From positions 1 through 30,194 of the IMG/VR virus record IMGVR_UViG_3300042981_000067: a DNA stretch of 30,194 nt; one strand, 5' to 3'. This document shows, piece by piece, positions 17,103 through 24,070 of this stretch. The translations under genes were made by a program, and so were the position numbers. The notes under the pieces were generated by a model. It saw nothing but the letters and a program-made list of their open reading frames with translations, searched no databases and was not told the DNA's origin. The DNA is from a virus. How positions within the stretch are numbered: position 1 is the first letter of the stretch; the number at the start of each line of letters is the position of its first letter.

Positions 17103-17907
17103 TCAACTTCCTTTTGTTTTTCCATTTGTTAAATTGATCAGAAGTAACTTTAATGTCGTTTAATAACTTCATTAATGTGTGTACTTTTAACTCTTTATAA
17201 TGAGCATTGATTTCATCAATAAATGTCATAATCAAGGAGTGGTCTGATGGATCGAATTGCTTAAGTAAATCCTGTAACATTTGAGAAATAGCATCTTCTG
17301 TTACTTCGGAATATTGCTTTGGCTCTTCATTAGAAGCCCTAGAATCGCTTATCTCACCTTCGATGTACCCTATGCCTATCACATCGCTAAAAAGCTGTCT
17401 GGCGAGCCGAGAAACGCATCTAGCATAAAGCATATCTTCGGGTGTTCTCTTCCATCCACCTTTCTCTTTTATCAGACCAGCTTTTTGAGCCATTTCGATA
17501 GTGAAAGTGACGGTATGCGTCTCTCCAGTATCAGCCCTCGTACCTTTGATTTTACAAATCTGATCTGTACTTTCTATAATCTGAAGAGTATGCTTAGCAC
17601 GCCGGATCAACGCTGACATCACACGAGCAGATAGTTCCACCTTTCCCTCGATGATATGGAGTCCTCCATTAAGCGCTTGCGCCGGCCCTATTCCATACTC
17701 TCTTGCCGCCAACATAATCATCATGACCGCAGATTCTTTGCCCACACCTCGATACATTTGGCTATCAACCGCGTTCTTTGCCCACGTTTGATAAACCATA
17801 AGCTCTTGAGCACTAGGCATACCAACAACCTGTGTTGCTGTATTTACGTCTTGATGTTTTAAAGCATATACTTCATGTTGTTTTACGGGTATTACCGCAT
17901 TATCCAT
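17053..17907 (-). CDS. recT: RecT-type single-strand annealing protein
   Basis: This 284-residue protein is recognisable by its central block: LAAREYGIGPAQALNGGLHI (about 67-86), then a beta strand with EGKVELSARVMSALIRRA, then GGWKRTPEDMLYARCVSRLA (about 150-169), the last corresponding to the conserved W-x-x-x-P-x-x-M-L-x-A-R region. It would anneal complementary single strands produced by the exonuclease encoded two genes upstream, for recombination or concatemer formation. The C-terminal 90 residues are variable. AAGGAGG precedes the ATG. It overlaps the lipoprotein gene at its 3' end. Confidence 0.85.
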   Translation of the reverse strand: MDNAVIPVKQHEVYALKHQDVNTATQVVGMPSAQELMVYQTWAKNAVDSQMYRGVGKESAVMMIMLAAREYGIGPAQALNGGLHIIEGKVELSARVMSALIRRAKHTLQIIESTDQICKIKGTRADTGETHTVTFTIEMAQKAGLIKEKGGWKRTPEDMLYARCVSRLARQLFSDVIGIGYIEGEISDSRASNEEPKQYSEVTEDAISQMLQDLLKQFDPSDHSLIMTFIDEINAHYKELKVHTLMKLLNDIKVTSDQFNKWKNKRKLNEKVIDITSVPVTPSE

Positions 17908-17916
17908 AAACCTCCT

Positions 17917-18111
17917 TTACCATTCGGTCATTAAACACCAGTTGCATCCTCGACCCCCTCCACACCTAGGGCAAGAATCATCATCATCAGGATCATGATC
18001 ATCGCTATAATCATAATCATAGTCGTCCTCCTCATGTTCGTAGGGAATTTCGCCCCTAAGCATTGCGAAATATTCAGGGTAATCCCAAGGAATTAGATTA
18101 GGATCCCGCAT
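17917..18111 (-). CDS. Acidic mini-protein with CxxC pairs
   Basis: The start is placed at the ATG at 18111, which overlaps the exonuclease TAA (TAATG) and follows GGAGG; a longer frame starting at 18147 has no ribosome binding site. The 64-residue product has a very acidic Asp/Glu/Tyr stretch (HEEDDYDYDYSDDHDPDDDD) followed by CPRCGGGRGCNWC, a zinc-knuckle-like arrangement of four cysteines. It lies between exonuclease and RecT genes, so a role as adaptor or modulator of that pair is possible but only inferred. Confidence 0.65.
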   Translation of the reverse strand: MRDPNLIPWDYPEYFAMLRGEIPYEHEEDDYDYDYSDDHDPDDDDSCPRCGGGRGCNWCLMTEW

Positions 18112-18620
18112 TACTTCCTCCAAAAGTGTTTGAAGATATCTAAACATTTTTTGAAAAGATCAAATTGATCGTCATAGACGTATAGATCCGGTTTCATCCC
18201 ATGCTTATTTAGGTGAAGAAAGTGGATCCCGCGTACGTCGTATCCGTTTTTCCTCGCCATATAAGCATAGGCTGACCCCTGAAGCGGCCAAGTCTTCGAT
18301 GGTTTCGCAGAAGTTTTAAGGTCTAGTATTATGGCTCCTTCTTCGCCTTCAATTATCATGTCAACTTGACCTGTAATCATCAGCTCGGAGCAGTAGAACC
18401 GTTGTTCTAAGGCTAGTACCTTTTTGCCTTCTTCCCACCATTGCTTGAAGCTATGGACGTAGCCGCGAGTTTCATCATCCACGCCCCATTCGCCTAACCC
18501 TTTAACAATACCTTCGCATATGTCATGCACTTTAGTGCCACGCCTAGCAGCGTTCGCTAATATGTCTTTCGGTACTTTGTCGAGTCCGGTGAACGGTGAC
18601 AGGACTTCTGTAACCCTCAT
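18111..18620 (-). CDS. PD-(D/E)XK exonuclease (Cas4/RecB-like) partner of RecT
   Basis: This 169-residue protein has the core of a PD-(D/E)XK nuclease: R27-G-T-K-V-H32 (the conserved His helix), E72 in LEQRF, G84-Q-V-D87, then ILDLKTS at 98-104 (Asp100 and Lys102 as metal and catalytic residues) and the Gln helix QGSAYAYM at 114-121. Such phage nucleases resect DNA 5' to 3' and feed RecT-type annealing proteins. It is short but complete in the core. No clear Shine-Dalgarno precedes its ATG. It is coupled to the CxxC gene by TAATG. Confidence 0.8.
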   Translation of the reverse strand: MRVTEVLSPFTGLDKVPKDILANAARRGTKVHDICEGIVKGLGEWGVDDETRGYVHSFKQWWEEGKKVLALEQRFYCSELMITGQVDMIIEGEEGAIILDLKTSAKPSKTWPLQGSAYAYMARKNGYDVRGIHFLHLNKHGMKPDLYVYDDQFDLFKKCLDIFKHFWRK

Positions 18621-18663
18621 ATAATCGGAATTATCTTGAATGTTTTCTGTATTCAGGTTAATT

Positions 18664-18759
18664 TTACCTCGTTAAAAGGTGTCCTAATGCAAAACCAAGA
18701 AGCAACCACATGAATATTTCAAAATCCGAACTCGGTGGCCTAAGCGCGACTACTTGCAT
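18664..18759 (-). CDS. Candidate mini membrane protein
   Basis: A 31-residue frame begins MQVVALRPPSSDFEIF and continues into the hydrophobic MWLLLGFALGHLL, ending TR. Its start overlaps the end of the preceding 40-residue membrane protein in another frame, and it lies just upstream of the exonuclease gene. The ribosome binding site is weak. It could be chance, but two successive overlapping frames with transmembrane character at the head of an operon are suggestive. Confidence 0.35.
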   Translation of the reverse strand: MQVVALRPPSSDFEIFMWLLLGFALGHLLTR

Positions 18760-18862
18760 TGCAGATACCCACTATGAAAAATATTAATAACAAAACAAAC
18801 CCAAGGAACATCCAGATGACATAATGGCATCCTTCAAAAATTTCTTTCCAAACTTCTCTCAT
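18740..18862 (-). CDS. Candidate 40-residue single-pass membrane protein
   Basis: The start at 18862 is chosen because AGAGGAA lies 6-7 bases upstream. The product reads MREVWKEIFEGCHYV then a strong transmembrane segment (IWMFLGFVLLLIFFIVGI) and a short tail. It would be the first gene of the leftward recombination operon. A promoter-like TTGTCT/TTTAAT pair and a CTGGAATTTCAG palindrome lie directly upstream. Function unknown. Confidence 0.5.
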   Translation of the reverse strand: MREVWKEIFEGCHYVIWMFLGFVLLLIFFIVGICNASSRA

Positions 18863-18871
18863 CAAATTCCT

Positions 18872-18922
18872 CTGGAATTTCAGTGAATGTTCCATTAAAT
18901 TTGAACATACATCATGAGACAA
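18872..18922 (-). promoter_or_regulatory. Leftward promoter with operator-like palindrome
   Basis: On the minus strand TTGTCT (18922-18917), a 17-base spacer and TTTAAT (18899-18894) make a plausible sigma-70 type promoter. The palindrome-like CTGGAATTTCAG at 18872-18883 falls near the expected transcription start. The same palindrome recurs at 26707, 28874 and 28897, so a shared repressor is likely. Confidence 0.45.
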
Positions 18923-18977
18923 ATTTGTGGAAACTTTATTTGGATAACCGACTGGATTTTGTGTATGGAGTTATATA

Positions 18978-19271
18978 ATGGATGTGCAAGTGATTGATTT
19001 TCAAGAGATTAAAAACAGCCCTTGCATAGGCTATGGATTAGTGCGATATGGAGACATGCTGTTTAACATCATGATAATGTATAGGAATAAGACTGGATTG
19101 TTCATTGAATTCCCGAAAGCACGTCGAAAAGATACTTGGGTGCATTGTTCTTGGTTTGGAGAAAAAGATAAGTACGCAGAATTTCAATTAACTGTTATAC
19201 GCCAATTGACTGACAAGTATCCGGATGCGCGCAGGATCATTGACTCAAAATTGAAAAAAGTAGTGCAATAA
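18978..19271 (+). CDS. Small protein, possibly SpoVG-like
   Basis: This 97-residue protein is the first of the rightward replication module. It has a beta strand pattern MLFNIMIMYRNKTGLFIEFP then ARRKDTWVHC and a C-terminal helix with FQLTVIRQLTDKYP. The hydrophobic strand, a G-L-F-I-E-F-P segment and the terminal helix resemble the SpoVG fold, which binds nucleic acid, but identity is uncertain. It is preceded by GGAG. No repeat of function-defining residues can be stated. Confidence 0.5.
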   Translation: MDVQVIDFQEIKNSPCIGYGLVRYGDMLFNIMIMYRNKTGLFIEFPKARRKDTWVHCSWFGEKDKYAEFQLTVIRQLTDKYPDARRIIDSKLKKVVQ

Positions 19272-19282
19272 ATTTTAGTAAG

Positions 19283-19470
19283 TATTATGAAGAAAGAAAC
19301 CCAGCACTAAGGCTGGGTCGCAGGACGTATGTTCTGTAGATGAGATGTAGTCTCAGAAGCAGTGCTCTTAACGATTACCAGTCGTTAGTAAGCAAAATGA
19401 TCACCAAGATCGCTTCTGACTATATCCCCCCTATGAATTTTACGTCCAGTTAAAAAATATATAACTGGAT
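19283..19470 (-). ncRNA. Hairpin-rich intergenic region, possible leftward small RNA
   Basis: No gene fits here. Stems seen: ACCCAGC/GCTGGGT (19299-19318), CAGGAC/GTTCTG (19321-19336), TGAGA/TCTCA (19341-19355), TAACGA/TCGTTA (19369-19387) enclosed by TCAGAAGC/GCTTCTGA (19353-19419), and TCCAGTT/AACTGGA (19445-19469) just before the next gene's ATG. The first hairpin is followed by a T-rich tail (TTCTTTCTT) only on the minus strand, which would suit the terminator of a leftward RNA. Equally, the plus strand could carry these as a structured leader for the gene at 19475. Strand and identity are uncertain. Confidence 0.35.
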
Positions 19471-19474
19471 CGTC

Positions 19475-19789
19475 ATGACCGCTGTTTGTTGTAATCAGTG
19501 CTTCCACACCATAGCCTCGAACGATGCACCAGCTGCTAAGCTGTGGCTTGATCTATGCGCTTATTTTGTTAAGTGGGAAGGTAATTTCAAACTCAGAGAA
19601 AATCGCGTCCCCGGAGTGATTAAACACTTCAGGAACCTTGAAAAGATGGGCTTTATCTCAACTGCGGATGGGCCTGATTCTGTCGTGGTACGCGTTAACG
19701 GTTATGACATTATTTTGGTAGAGGAACAGGAAATGTGCTTGGATACGTTTTGCCTTGATAGAGAGAAGCACCAAAGCGAGTGGCTATAA
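19475..19789 (+). CDS. Small Cys-rich protein, possibly DNA-binding
   Basis: This 104-residue protein begins MTAVCCNQCFHTIASNDAPA, with three cysteines in the first nine residues, then a helical region with LWLDLCAYFVKWEGNFKLRE and a helix-turn-helix-like stretch around PGVIKHFRNLEKMGFIST, followed by a beta hairpin. This order suggests a winged-helix type protein. It lies between two hairpin-rich non-coding stretches. The stem at 19445-19469 ends only 5 bases before the ATG and may affect its translation. No family recognised. Confidence 0.55.
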   Translation: MTAVCCNQCFHTIASNDAPAAKLWLDLCAYFVKWEGNFKLRENRVPGVIKHFRNLEKMGFISTADGPDSVVVRVNGYDIILVEEQEMCLDTFCLDREKHQSEWL

Positions 19790-19917
19790 AACACAACGGG
19801 CCACCATGAGGTGACCCGCTAAACTAACGAACTGTGATGGCGAATCGCTCGTAACACAGTTCACTAAGATAAACCTAGTCTACATAACGACGAATTATGT
19901 AGCAAGCTAAAGGACAT
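19785..19917 (-). ncRNA. Second hairpin-rich region, possible leftward small RNA
   Basis: Three stems are seen: CGGGCCACC/GGTGACCCG (19797-19818), GAACTGTG/CACAGTTC (19829-19862) and CTACATAA/TTATGTAG (19880-19902, 8 bp, loop CGACGAA). In the first stem one position is C-A on the plus strand but U-G on the minus strand, so it pairs fully only in leftward RNA, where it is followed by TTGTGTTTTA, a weak terminator tail. This parallels the region at 19283-19470. It may instead be a leader of the replication gene at 19919. Confidence 0.35.
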
Positions 19918-19918
19918 T

Positions 19919-20782
19919 ATGGACGCAAATTCTATTCGATGTGTGAGAGCTCCTAGAGATTCACAACACCCTTACTTCATGACAGCCCGCGCTGTTGCTC
20001 AAGATACTAACCTCAGTTTAGATGAACGCGGATTATTATGGTACATTTTAAGTCTTCCTGATGATTGGGTCGCTCATCCTATGCAGCTTGGAAAAGTTAA
20101 CGGCATCAAAAGTAAAACAAAGATTTACGGTGTTTTCAAGCGATTGATGCAAGCCGGGTATTGCGAAAGGAAGGATATACGCAAAGATGGAAGACATGAA
20201 ACCACTATCTACATGTTTTATGAAGATAAGCAACAGAGACTAATTGAGTTATACAAAGATAAACCTGAAGAAGAGCAGCTTCCTAAAAAACAGGAACCTG
20301 AATTACAGGATCCTAAAAAACAGGATCCTGAAAAACAGGACACTACAGATAATATATCTATACAGAAGAAGAAGAAGAAGAGGAACGCTTCGCTTCCTTC
20401 AATCGAATTCGATTATGAAACCAACGAGTTCGTCAACATCGACGAAGACGATGTTCTTTCTTGGATTGATCTTTATCCCGGCGTAGATATTAAGCGCGAA
20501 CTTCGCTTGATGCGTCAATGGCTCATGGATCCCAAAAATCCAGAGCGGGACGGCAATCGAACTTTCATCACAAACTGGCTGAATAAATCCTTCAAGGATG
20601 TAAAGAAATCCCCTAAGAAGCCAGTTACAGCCGGTTCAAACTCTGAAGCCGATGTTATTCCGTTCAACGCTGATATTGCACAAACCTACCGAGACGAGAG
20701 CGAAGAGGCCTATGTTGCATACCTTCAAAGAATTACCGACAAAAAACACTATCAAGAATATCTGAAATCTAAGGGACTGTAA
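19919..20782 (+). CDS. Phage replication initiator-like protein (lambda O type layout)
   Basis: This 287-residue protein starts after AAAGGA. Residues about 15-100 form a helix-turn-helix domain of replication initiator type (LSLDERGLLWYILSLPDDW, then KTKIYGVFKRLMQAGYCERK). A Lys/Glu/Gln linker with the repeat KKQEPELQDPKKQDPEKQD follows, then a basic cluster QKKKKKRN. The C-terminal domain (about 150-215) with LMRQWLMDPKNPERDGNRTF is the type that recruits a helicase. Downstream is the helicase, coupled by TAATG. The linker is encoded by four 15-bp iterons, so the gene may carry the replication origin. Confidence 0.65.
   Translation: MDANSIRCVRAPRDSQHPYFMTARAVAQDTNLSLDERGLLWYILSLPDDWVAHPMQLGKVNGIKSKTKIYGVFKRLMQAGYCERKDIRKDGRHETTIYMFYEDKQQRLIELYKDKPEEEQLPKKQEPELQDPKKQDPEKQDTTDNISIQKKKKKRNASLPSIEFDYETNEFVNIDEDDVLSWIDLYPGVDIKRELRLMRQWLMDPKNPERDGNRTFITNWLNKSFKDVKKSPKKPVTAGSNSEADVIPFNADIAQTYRDESEEAYVAYLQRITDKKHYQEYLKSKGL
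20280..20380 (+). repeat. Four 15-bp iterons plus AT-rich tract, candidate origin
   Basis: Four contiguous 15-base units occur at 20280-20294, 20295-20309, 20310-20324 and 20325-20339: TTCCTAAAAAACAGG, AACCTGAATTACAGG, ATCCTAAAAAACAGG, ATCCTGAAAAACAGG. The last has internal dyad symmetry (CCTG-AAAAA-CAGG). An AT-rich stretch (GATAATATATCTATA) and a purine-rich GAA repeat follow. Iterons inside the initiator gene followed by AT-rich DNA is the layout of the lambda origin. They also encode the Pro/Lys/Gln linker, so a purely protein-level repeat remains possible. Confidence 0.55.
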
Positions 20783-22233
20783 TGCAACACTTTACTAGAG
20801 AATCATTGGACGAAAATGGACGAGTTTTTTTATGTGATCGAGGTCTTAGTATTCCGGTCGCACAGCAGATGGGAGTCGCAAGTGCTAATGGAGCTATAAG
20901 CTTTCCTTACATTTTCAACGGCGAACTGGTGCGCGTGAAATACCGCAATATGGAAGATAAAAAGAAGATGTGGTTTAGCCAACTCAAGGAAGAAGAGAAG
21001 GGTAGTTTTAAGATGCCCTTCTGGAACCAACGTATTTGGCCTACAAGCGATTATCTTATCATAACCGAGGGTGAGTTCGATGCGATTGCGATAGCTCAAC
21101 TGGGAGCCCCGCAAGTGGTTTCCTTGCCAAACGGCGCAGCTAGTGTGGTGACTACCTTCAAGAATCACTACGATTACCTGCAAAGTTTCAGTGAAATCTT
21201 CATTGCTTTCGATATGGACGAGGCAGGGGAGAAGGCAGTCGAAGAGGCTAAGAAATTAATCTCTCCTAAGAAGTTTAGGCGCATCATGTTCCCGGCAAAG
21301 GATGCTAATGACTGGGTACGCGAGAATGCACACATCGAGAAAGCAGACCTTCAAGACTTAATGCGCAATGCAGCGCGTATTTGTGTTGATGAGATCGTTC
21401 ACTTCCGTGACTTGCCCGAAACGTATTACCATGCAAGGGACAAGGGAATTCCAACAGGATGGAAAGATCTTGATGACTTGATAGGCGGGATCCGACCCAA
21501 AGAGATGACGGTTATCTCAGCCGATACCGGTGCAGGTAAGACAACATTTTCAGTGAATCTTCTATGCAATTTGATCAAGAAACACAATTCAGGTTTTTGG
21601 ATCAATAGCTGGGAGATGGACTATGAAGTTATCATCCGAAAAGTCGCTAGTGTAGTGCTAGGTTCTAAGTTCAAGACGCAGGCCTTCACCAATGAGCAGA
21701 TCACGGCTTTCAAAGCATGGATGCAAAAGCACAATGCAATGATCAATCCTAAGCGCTCTAAGGCCGATATCCCGACGCTCCATAAGCAGATCGAGCTTGC
21801 TTCGAAGGTCTACGGCGTCAAGTACGTACTCTTGGATCACCTTGACTACATTAGCGCCACGTCGAAAGAGAAAGAAGGTCACGAAAAGATCAAGGATGCC
21901 GTCGTAGCTATTCACGATATGGCTATGGAGTTTGATGTTCATATCCTGTTGATAGCGCATCCTAAGCAGTTAGATGACGGATCAGGCAAGATGCACATGG
22001 GTCAGCTGAAGGGGAGTGCCGCTATCAAGCAATACGCCGATAACATCCTGTTATTGCAAAACATGGCTCAAGCAGATCTCGCTACGCCTGATAATCGCAT
22101 GAAGGTTCTTATCCCTAAGAACAGATTCTTCGGAACTAAAGGCGAAGTGACGCTCAGGTATATTCCTGAGAGCGATAGCTATATTGATAATTCACAAATA
22201 TTTTCACCAAGGAGAGGGTATGAAGAAGGTTAA
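20782..22233 (+). CDS. TOPRIM-DnaB type replicative helicase (Twinkle/T7 gp4-like)
   Basis: This 483-residue protein has a TOPRIM domain with ITEGEFDAIAIAQ (94-106) and FDMDEAGEKA (143-152), then a RecA-like helicase domain with Walker A ADTGAGKTT (247-255), Walker B-like YVLLDHLDYI (349-358) and the C-terminal region with AHPKQLDDG and LKGSAAIKQYADNILLL. The N-terminal zinc-binding domain of full primases is absent, so it may unwind without making primers, or primers may be made by another protein. It follows the initiator gene with TAATG coupling, consistent with helicase loading by its neighbour. Confidence 0.88.
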   Translation: MQHFTRESLDENGRVFLCDRGLSIPVAQQMGVASANGAISFPYIFNGELVRVKYRNMEDKKKMWFSQLKEEEKGSFKMPFWNQRIWPTSDYLIITEGEFDAIAIAQLGAPQVVSLPNGAASVVTTFKNHYDYLQSFSEIFIAFDMDEAGEKAVEEAKKLISPKKFRRIMFPAKDANDWVRENAHIEKADLQDLMRNAARICVDEIVHFRDLPETYYHARDKGIPTGWKDLDDLIGGIRPKEMTVISADTGAGKTTFSVNLLCNLIKKHNSGFWINSWEMDYEVIIRKVASVVLGSKFKTQAFTNEQITAFKAWMQKHNAMINPKRSKADIPTLHKQIELASKVYGVKYVLLDHLDYISATSKEKEGHEKIKDAVVAIHDMAMEFDVHILLIAHPKQLDDGSGKMHMGQLKGSAAIKQYADNILLLQNMAQADLATPDNRMKVLIPKNRFFGTKGEVTLRYIPESDSYIDNSQIFSPRRGYEEG

Positions 22234-22660
22234 GGGAGAACCGGGCTTTTACATCCCCTATGATGAAGTAGTTAAGAAACTCACCGCCCCCGCATACGGG
22301 GCTGGTGATTTGGTAGAGCTAGGGCTCTTCCATACTGAGCACTTCGTTAGGGATGCAATCGCCTGTGGAAAGATCAAGTTTCAAAAGGTCAATAAAAGGG
22401 CTGTGATCCTGTGTAGGGATGACATTCTGGAGTATTGGCATAAGTATAGGAACGAGCCTTATGAAGCGGCTAACAACACCCTTCCGGTGAAGTTAACGAT
22501 GTCAGAGGTTGAATACTTAAGCGATTTGGTTGTGAAGGCGAGAGCGAGGATAGATAGAGAGTTTGATTTTAGCGATCTATTTAGAAACATTATTAAACAT
22601 ATGAAGAAAAACAATACATCAGTTGATAGTCAACCTCAATTGTTTGTAAAAAATTATTAG
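22220..22660 (+). CDS. Excisionase-like helix-turn-helix protein
   Basis: The start at 22220 follows GGAGAGG; an upstream in-frame ATG at 22184 lies deeper in the helicase gene without a site. The 146-residue product overlaps the helicase by 14 bases. Residues about 30-75 read LGLFHTEHFVRDAIACGKIK then KVNKRAVILCRDDILEYWHKY. This is the layout of the excisionase/MerR-type helix-turn-helix with a wing and a terminal helix. The C-terminal part is helical and charged. It may bind origin or regulatory DNA; its exact role is unknown. Confidence 0.6.
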   Translation: MKKVKGEPGFYIPYDEVVKKLTAPAYGAGDLVELGLFHTEHFVRDAIACGKIKFQKVNKRAVILCRDDILEYWHKYRNEPYEAANNTLPVKLTMSEVEYLSDLVVKARARIDREFDFSDLFRNIIKHMKKNNTSVDSQPQLFVKNY

Positions 22661-22668
22661 GAGAAAAG

Positions 22669-22989
22669 ATGATAGATGTAATTAGCGTCAATCCAATTAA
22701 TAAAGGCGATATGCTAGCTAGCGTGTCTGTCCATATTAAGCCTTGGAAATTGAAGATCCATGAGATCACGGTCATGCAAAAAGGCCAGAATCGCTGGGTC
22801 AATCTGCCTCAACGGAAGTATGAATCTAACGGCGAAACTAAGTACGCCAAGCAACTAGAATTTGACGATGCAGGCGCAGAAAAACGCTTCCGTGATCAGA
22901 TTATGGCCGCAGTTGATGACTATATCATCCGTAACGGAGACCTAGTCCCTGAAGATATCGTGAAAGAAGAAGAACCATTCCCATTCTAG
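22669..22989 (+). CDS. SpoVG-like protein with SSB-like acidic tip
   Basis: This 106-residue protein starts after AGGAG. It has the SpoVG-type pattern: ASVSVHIKPWKLKIHEITVM, then a strand with RWVNLPQRKY and a region ending in KQLEFDDAGAEKRFRDQIMA with a terminal helix. SpoVG-family proteins bind nucleic acids. Its end, DIVKEEEPFPF, resembles the acidic Pro-Phe tip through which bacterial SSB recruits partners. No other SSB is seen in the replication module, so this could be the phage ssDNA-binding protein; this is inference. Confidence 0.6.
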   Translation: MIDVISVNPINKGDMLASVSVHIKPWKLKIHEITVMQKGQNRWVNLPQRKYESNGETKYAKQLEFDDAGAEKRFRDQIMAAVDDYIIRNGDLVPEDIVKEEEPFPF

Positions 22990-22996
22990 GAGAAAA

Positions 22997-23194
22997 ATGC
23001 AGATAACGTTTAGTGGATTACTATTTATTTTGTTTCTAGGCCTTAAACTGACTGGCTTCATTGCATGGTCATGGATTTGGGTCACTGCCCCTTTGTGGAT
23101 CCCGTTTGCTATCTTCATGTTCTTAATGAGCATAGCCGGTGTTTGTGCGTGTGTTGCATTAAGGGATAAGGGGTACAATGTCAAAAAAACCTAA
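22997..23194 (+). CDS. Small two-span membrane protein
   Basis: This 65-residue protein starts after AGGAGA. Two hydrophobic segments (ITFSGLLFILFLGLKLTGF and WIPFAIFMFLMSIAGVCACV) flank an aromatic stretch WSWIWVTAPLW, and a short basic tail (RDKGYNVKKT) follows. It has the size and topology of a small holin or other phage membrane peptide, but it sits in the replication operon, so a lysis role is not supported. It overlaps the next gene by 17 bases. Confidence 0.55.
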   Translation: MQITFSGLLFILFLGLKLTGFIAWSWIWVTAPLWIPFAIFMFLMSIAGVCACVALRDKGYNVKKT

Positions 23195-23375
23195 GACTCC
23201 ATATGAGGAGTTAAAAGACTATATTGATGACTACATTAAGCACCTAGAGAAGATTAATAAAGAACGCCTTAAATCAGCTGAGAGAGAATTAAAGTTCACT
23301 CAGATGGAGGCAATCGCTTTTAATCTTCTAAGACAAAACATAACCAATTTGGAGGCTACTAATGGAGTATCCTAA
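23178..23375 (+). CDS. Small coiled-coil protein
   Basis: This 65-residue hydrophilic helical protein has heptad-like runs (YEELKDYIDDYIKHLEKINK and SAERELKFTQMEAIAFNLL). It begins inside the membrane-protein gene and its stop lies 14 bases into the RNA ligase gene; the GGAGG for the ligase lies in its last codons. A coupling or accessory role is possible. No family recognised. Confidence 0.5.
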   Translation: MSKKPKTPYEELKDYIDDYIKHLEKINKERLKSAERELKFTQMEAIAFNLLRQNITNLEATNGVS

Positions 23376-24070
23376 AATCAATTCTCTTTGGAAACGTCAG
23401 GGATGGTACTTCGACGAAAAGGAGAAGAAGGAGTGTCTTTGACGCTTCACGCCAAAAGTTTAGACAGTCGTTCATCGAGGGGGACTATGCTTGCCCTGAG
23501 TTCGGTTCCATAAACCGATGGATGATCGACGAAAAAGTTGACGGTACTAACGTTCGGATTTTTTGGGAGCCAAACGACCAGTTTTCCCCTAATTACGGCG
23601 GCCGGACAGATAACGCGCAGATGCCAACCTCTTTGCTTCAACACCTCCAACATACTTTCACCCGCGAAAAGCTTCAAAAGCAGTTTCCCGATGCCCGGAA
23701 GGTCATTCTTTTCGGTGAAGGGTACGGCCCAAAGATCCAAGCTTGCGGTAGTAGGTATCGAAAAGATGTGTCCTTCATCCTCTTCGATGTCTGGATTGAC
23801 GGATGGTGGCTCGAAAAGGAAAGTGTATTGGAGATTGCCAGTGCACTTGATATTGAACACACCATTAATCAACGGATTATGACAACCGCTGAGGTTGTTG
23901 AATTCGTAAAATCTAAGCCCAAGAGCTATATCGCCGAAGATAGGGAGCTGGTCATGGAGGGAGTAATAGCGCGAAGCGTCCCGCTTATGCTCTTCCGTAA
24001 TCACAAGACTCCTATCATGTTCAAGTTAAAGGTTAGGGACTTCCCAGATATTAACGAGGATGCAGCTTAA
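23362..24070 (+). CDS. RNA ligase expressed through a +1 frameshift
   Basis: Frame 1 starts at ATG 23362 after GGAGG, reads MEYPKINSLWKRQGWYFDEK and ends at TGA 23440 after 26 codons. The continuation is in the +1 frame from 23441 (DASRQKFRQSFIEGDYACPE onward) to 24070, giving about 235 residues. It is a PF09414-type RNA ligase. Motif I is K58-V-D-G (lysine to be adenylylated), with FGEGYG near 117-122, ILFDVW near 139-144, EGVIAR near 199-204 and FKLKVRDF near 220-227. The +1-frame sequence has no ATG, GTG or TTG before motif I, and the N-terminal YPKI...L..R is typical of the family. The crossing point has the prfB programmed-frameshift geometry. It would seal RNA nicks, for example in cleaved host tRNA. 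Confidence 0.8.
23428..23443 (+). promoter_or_regulatory. prfB-like programmed +1 frameshift site
   Basis: Sequence AAGGAG-TGT-CTT-TGA-C: an SD-like hexamer (23428-23433), three bases, the slippery CTT codon (23437-23439) and TGA followed by C. Bacterial prfB uses AGGGGG-TAT-CTT-TGA-C with the same spacing to shift +1 when release factor 2 is scarce. Here the shift joins the two halves of the RNA ligase. Confidence 0.7.

Noticed and set aside
22997-23194. Holin
   Set aside because: Size and topology fit, but the gene sits in the replication operon with no endolysin nearby, so only a small membrane protein is claimed.
23447-24004. Open frame of 185 codons on the minus strand across the ligase
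   Set aside because: It is antisense to the RNA ligase motifs, has no ribosome binding site and no recognisable family.
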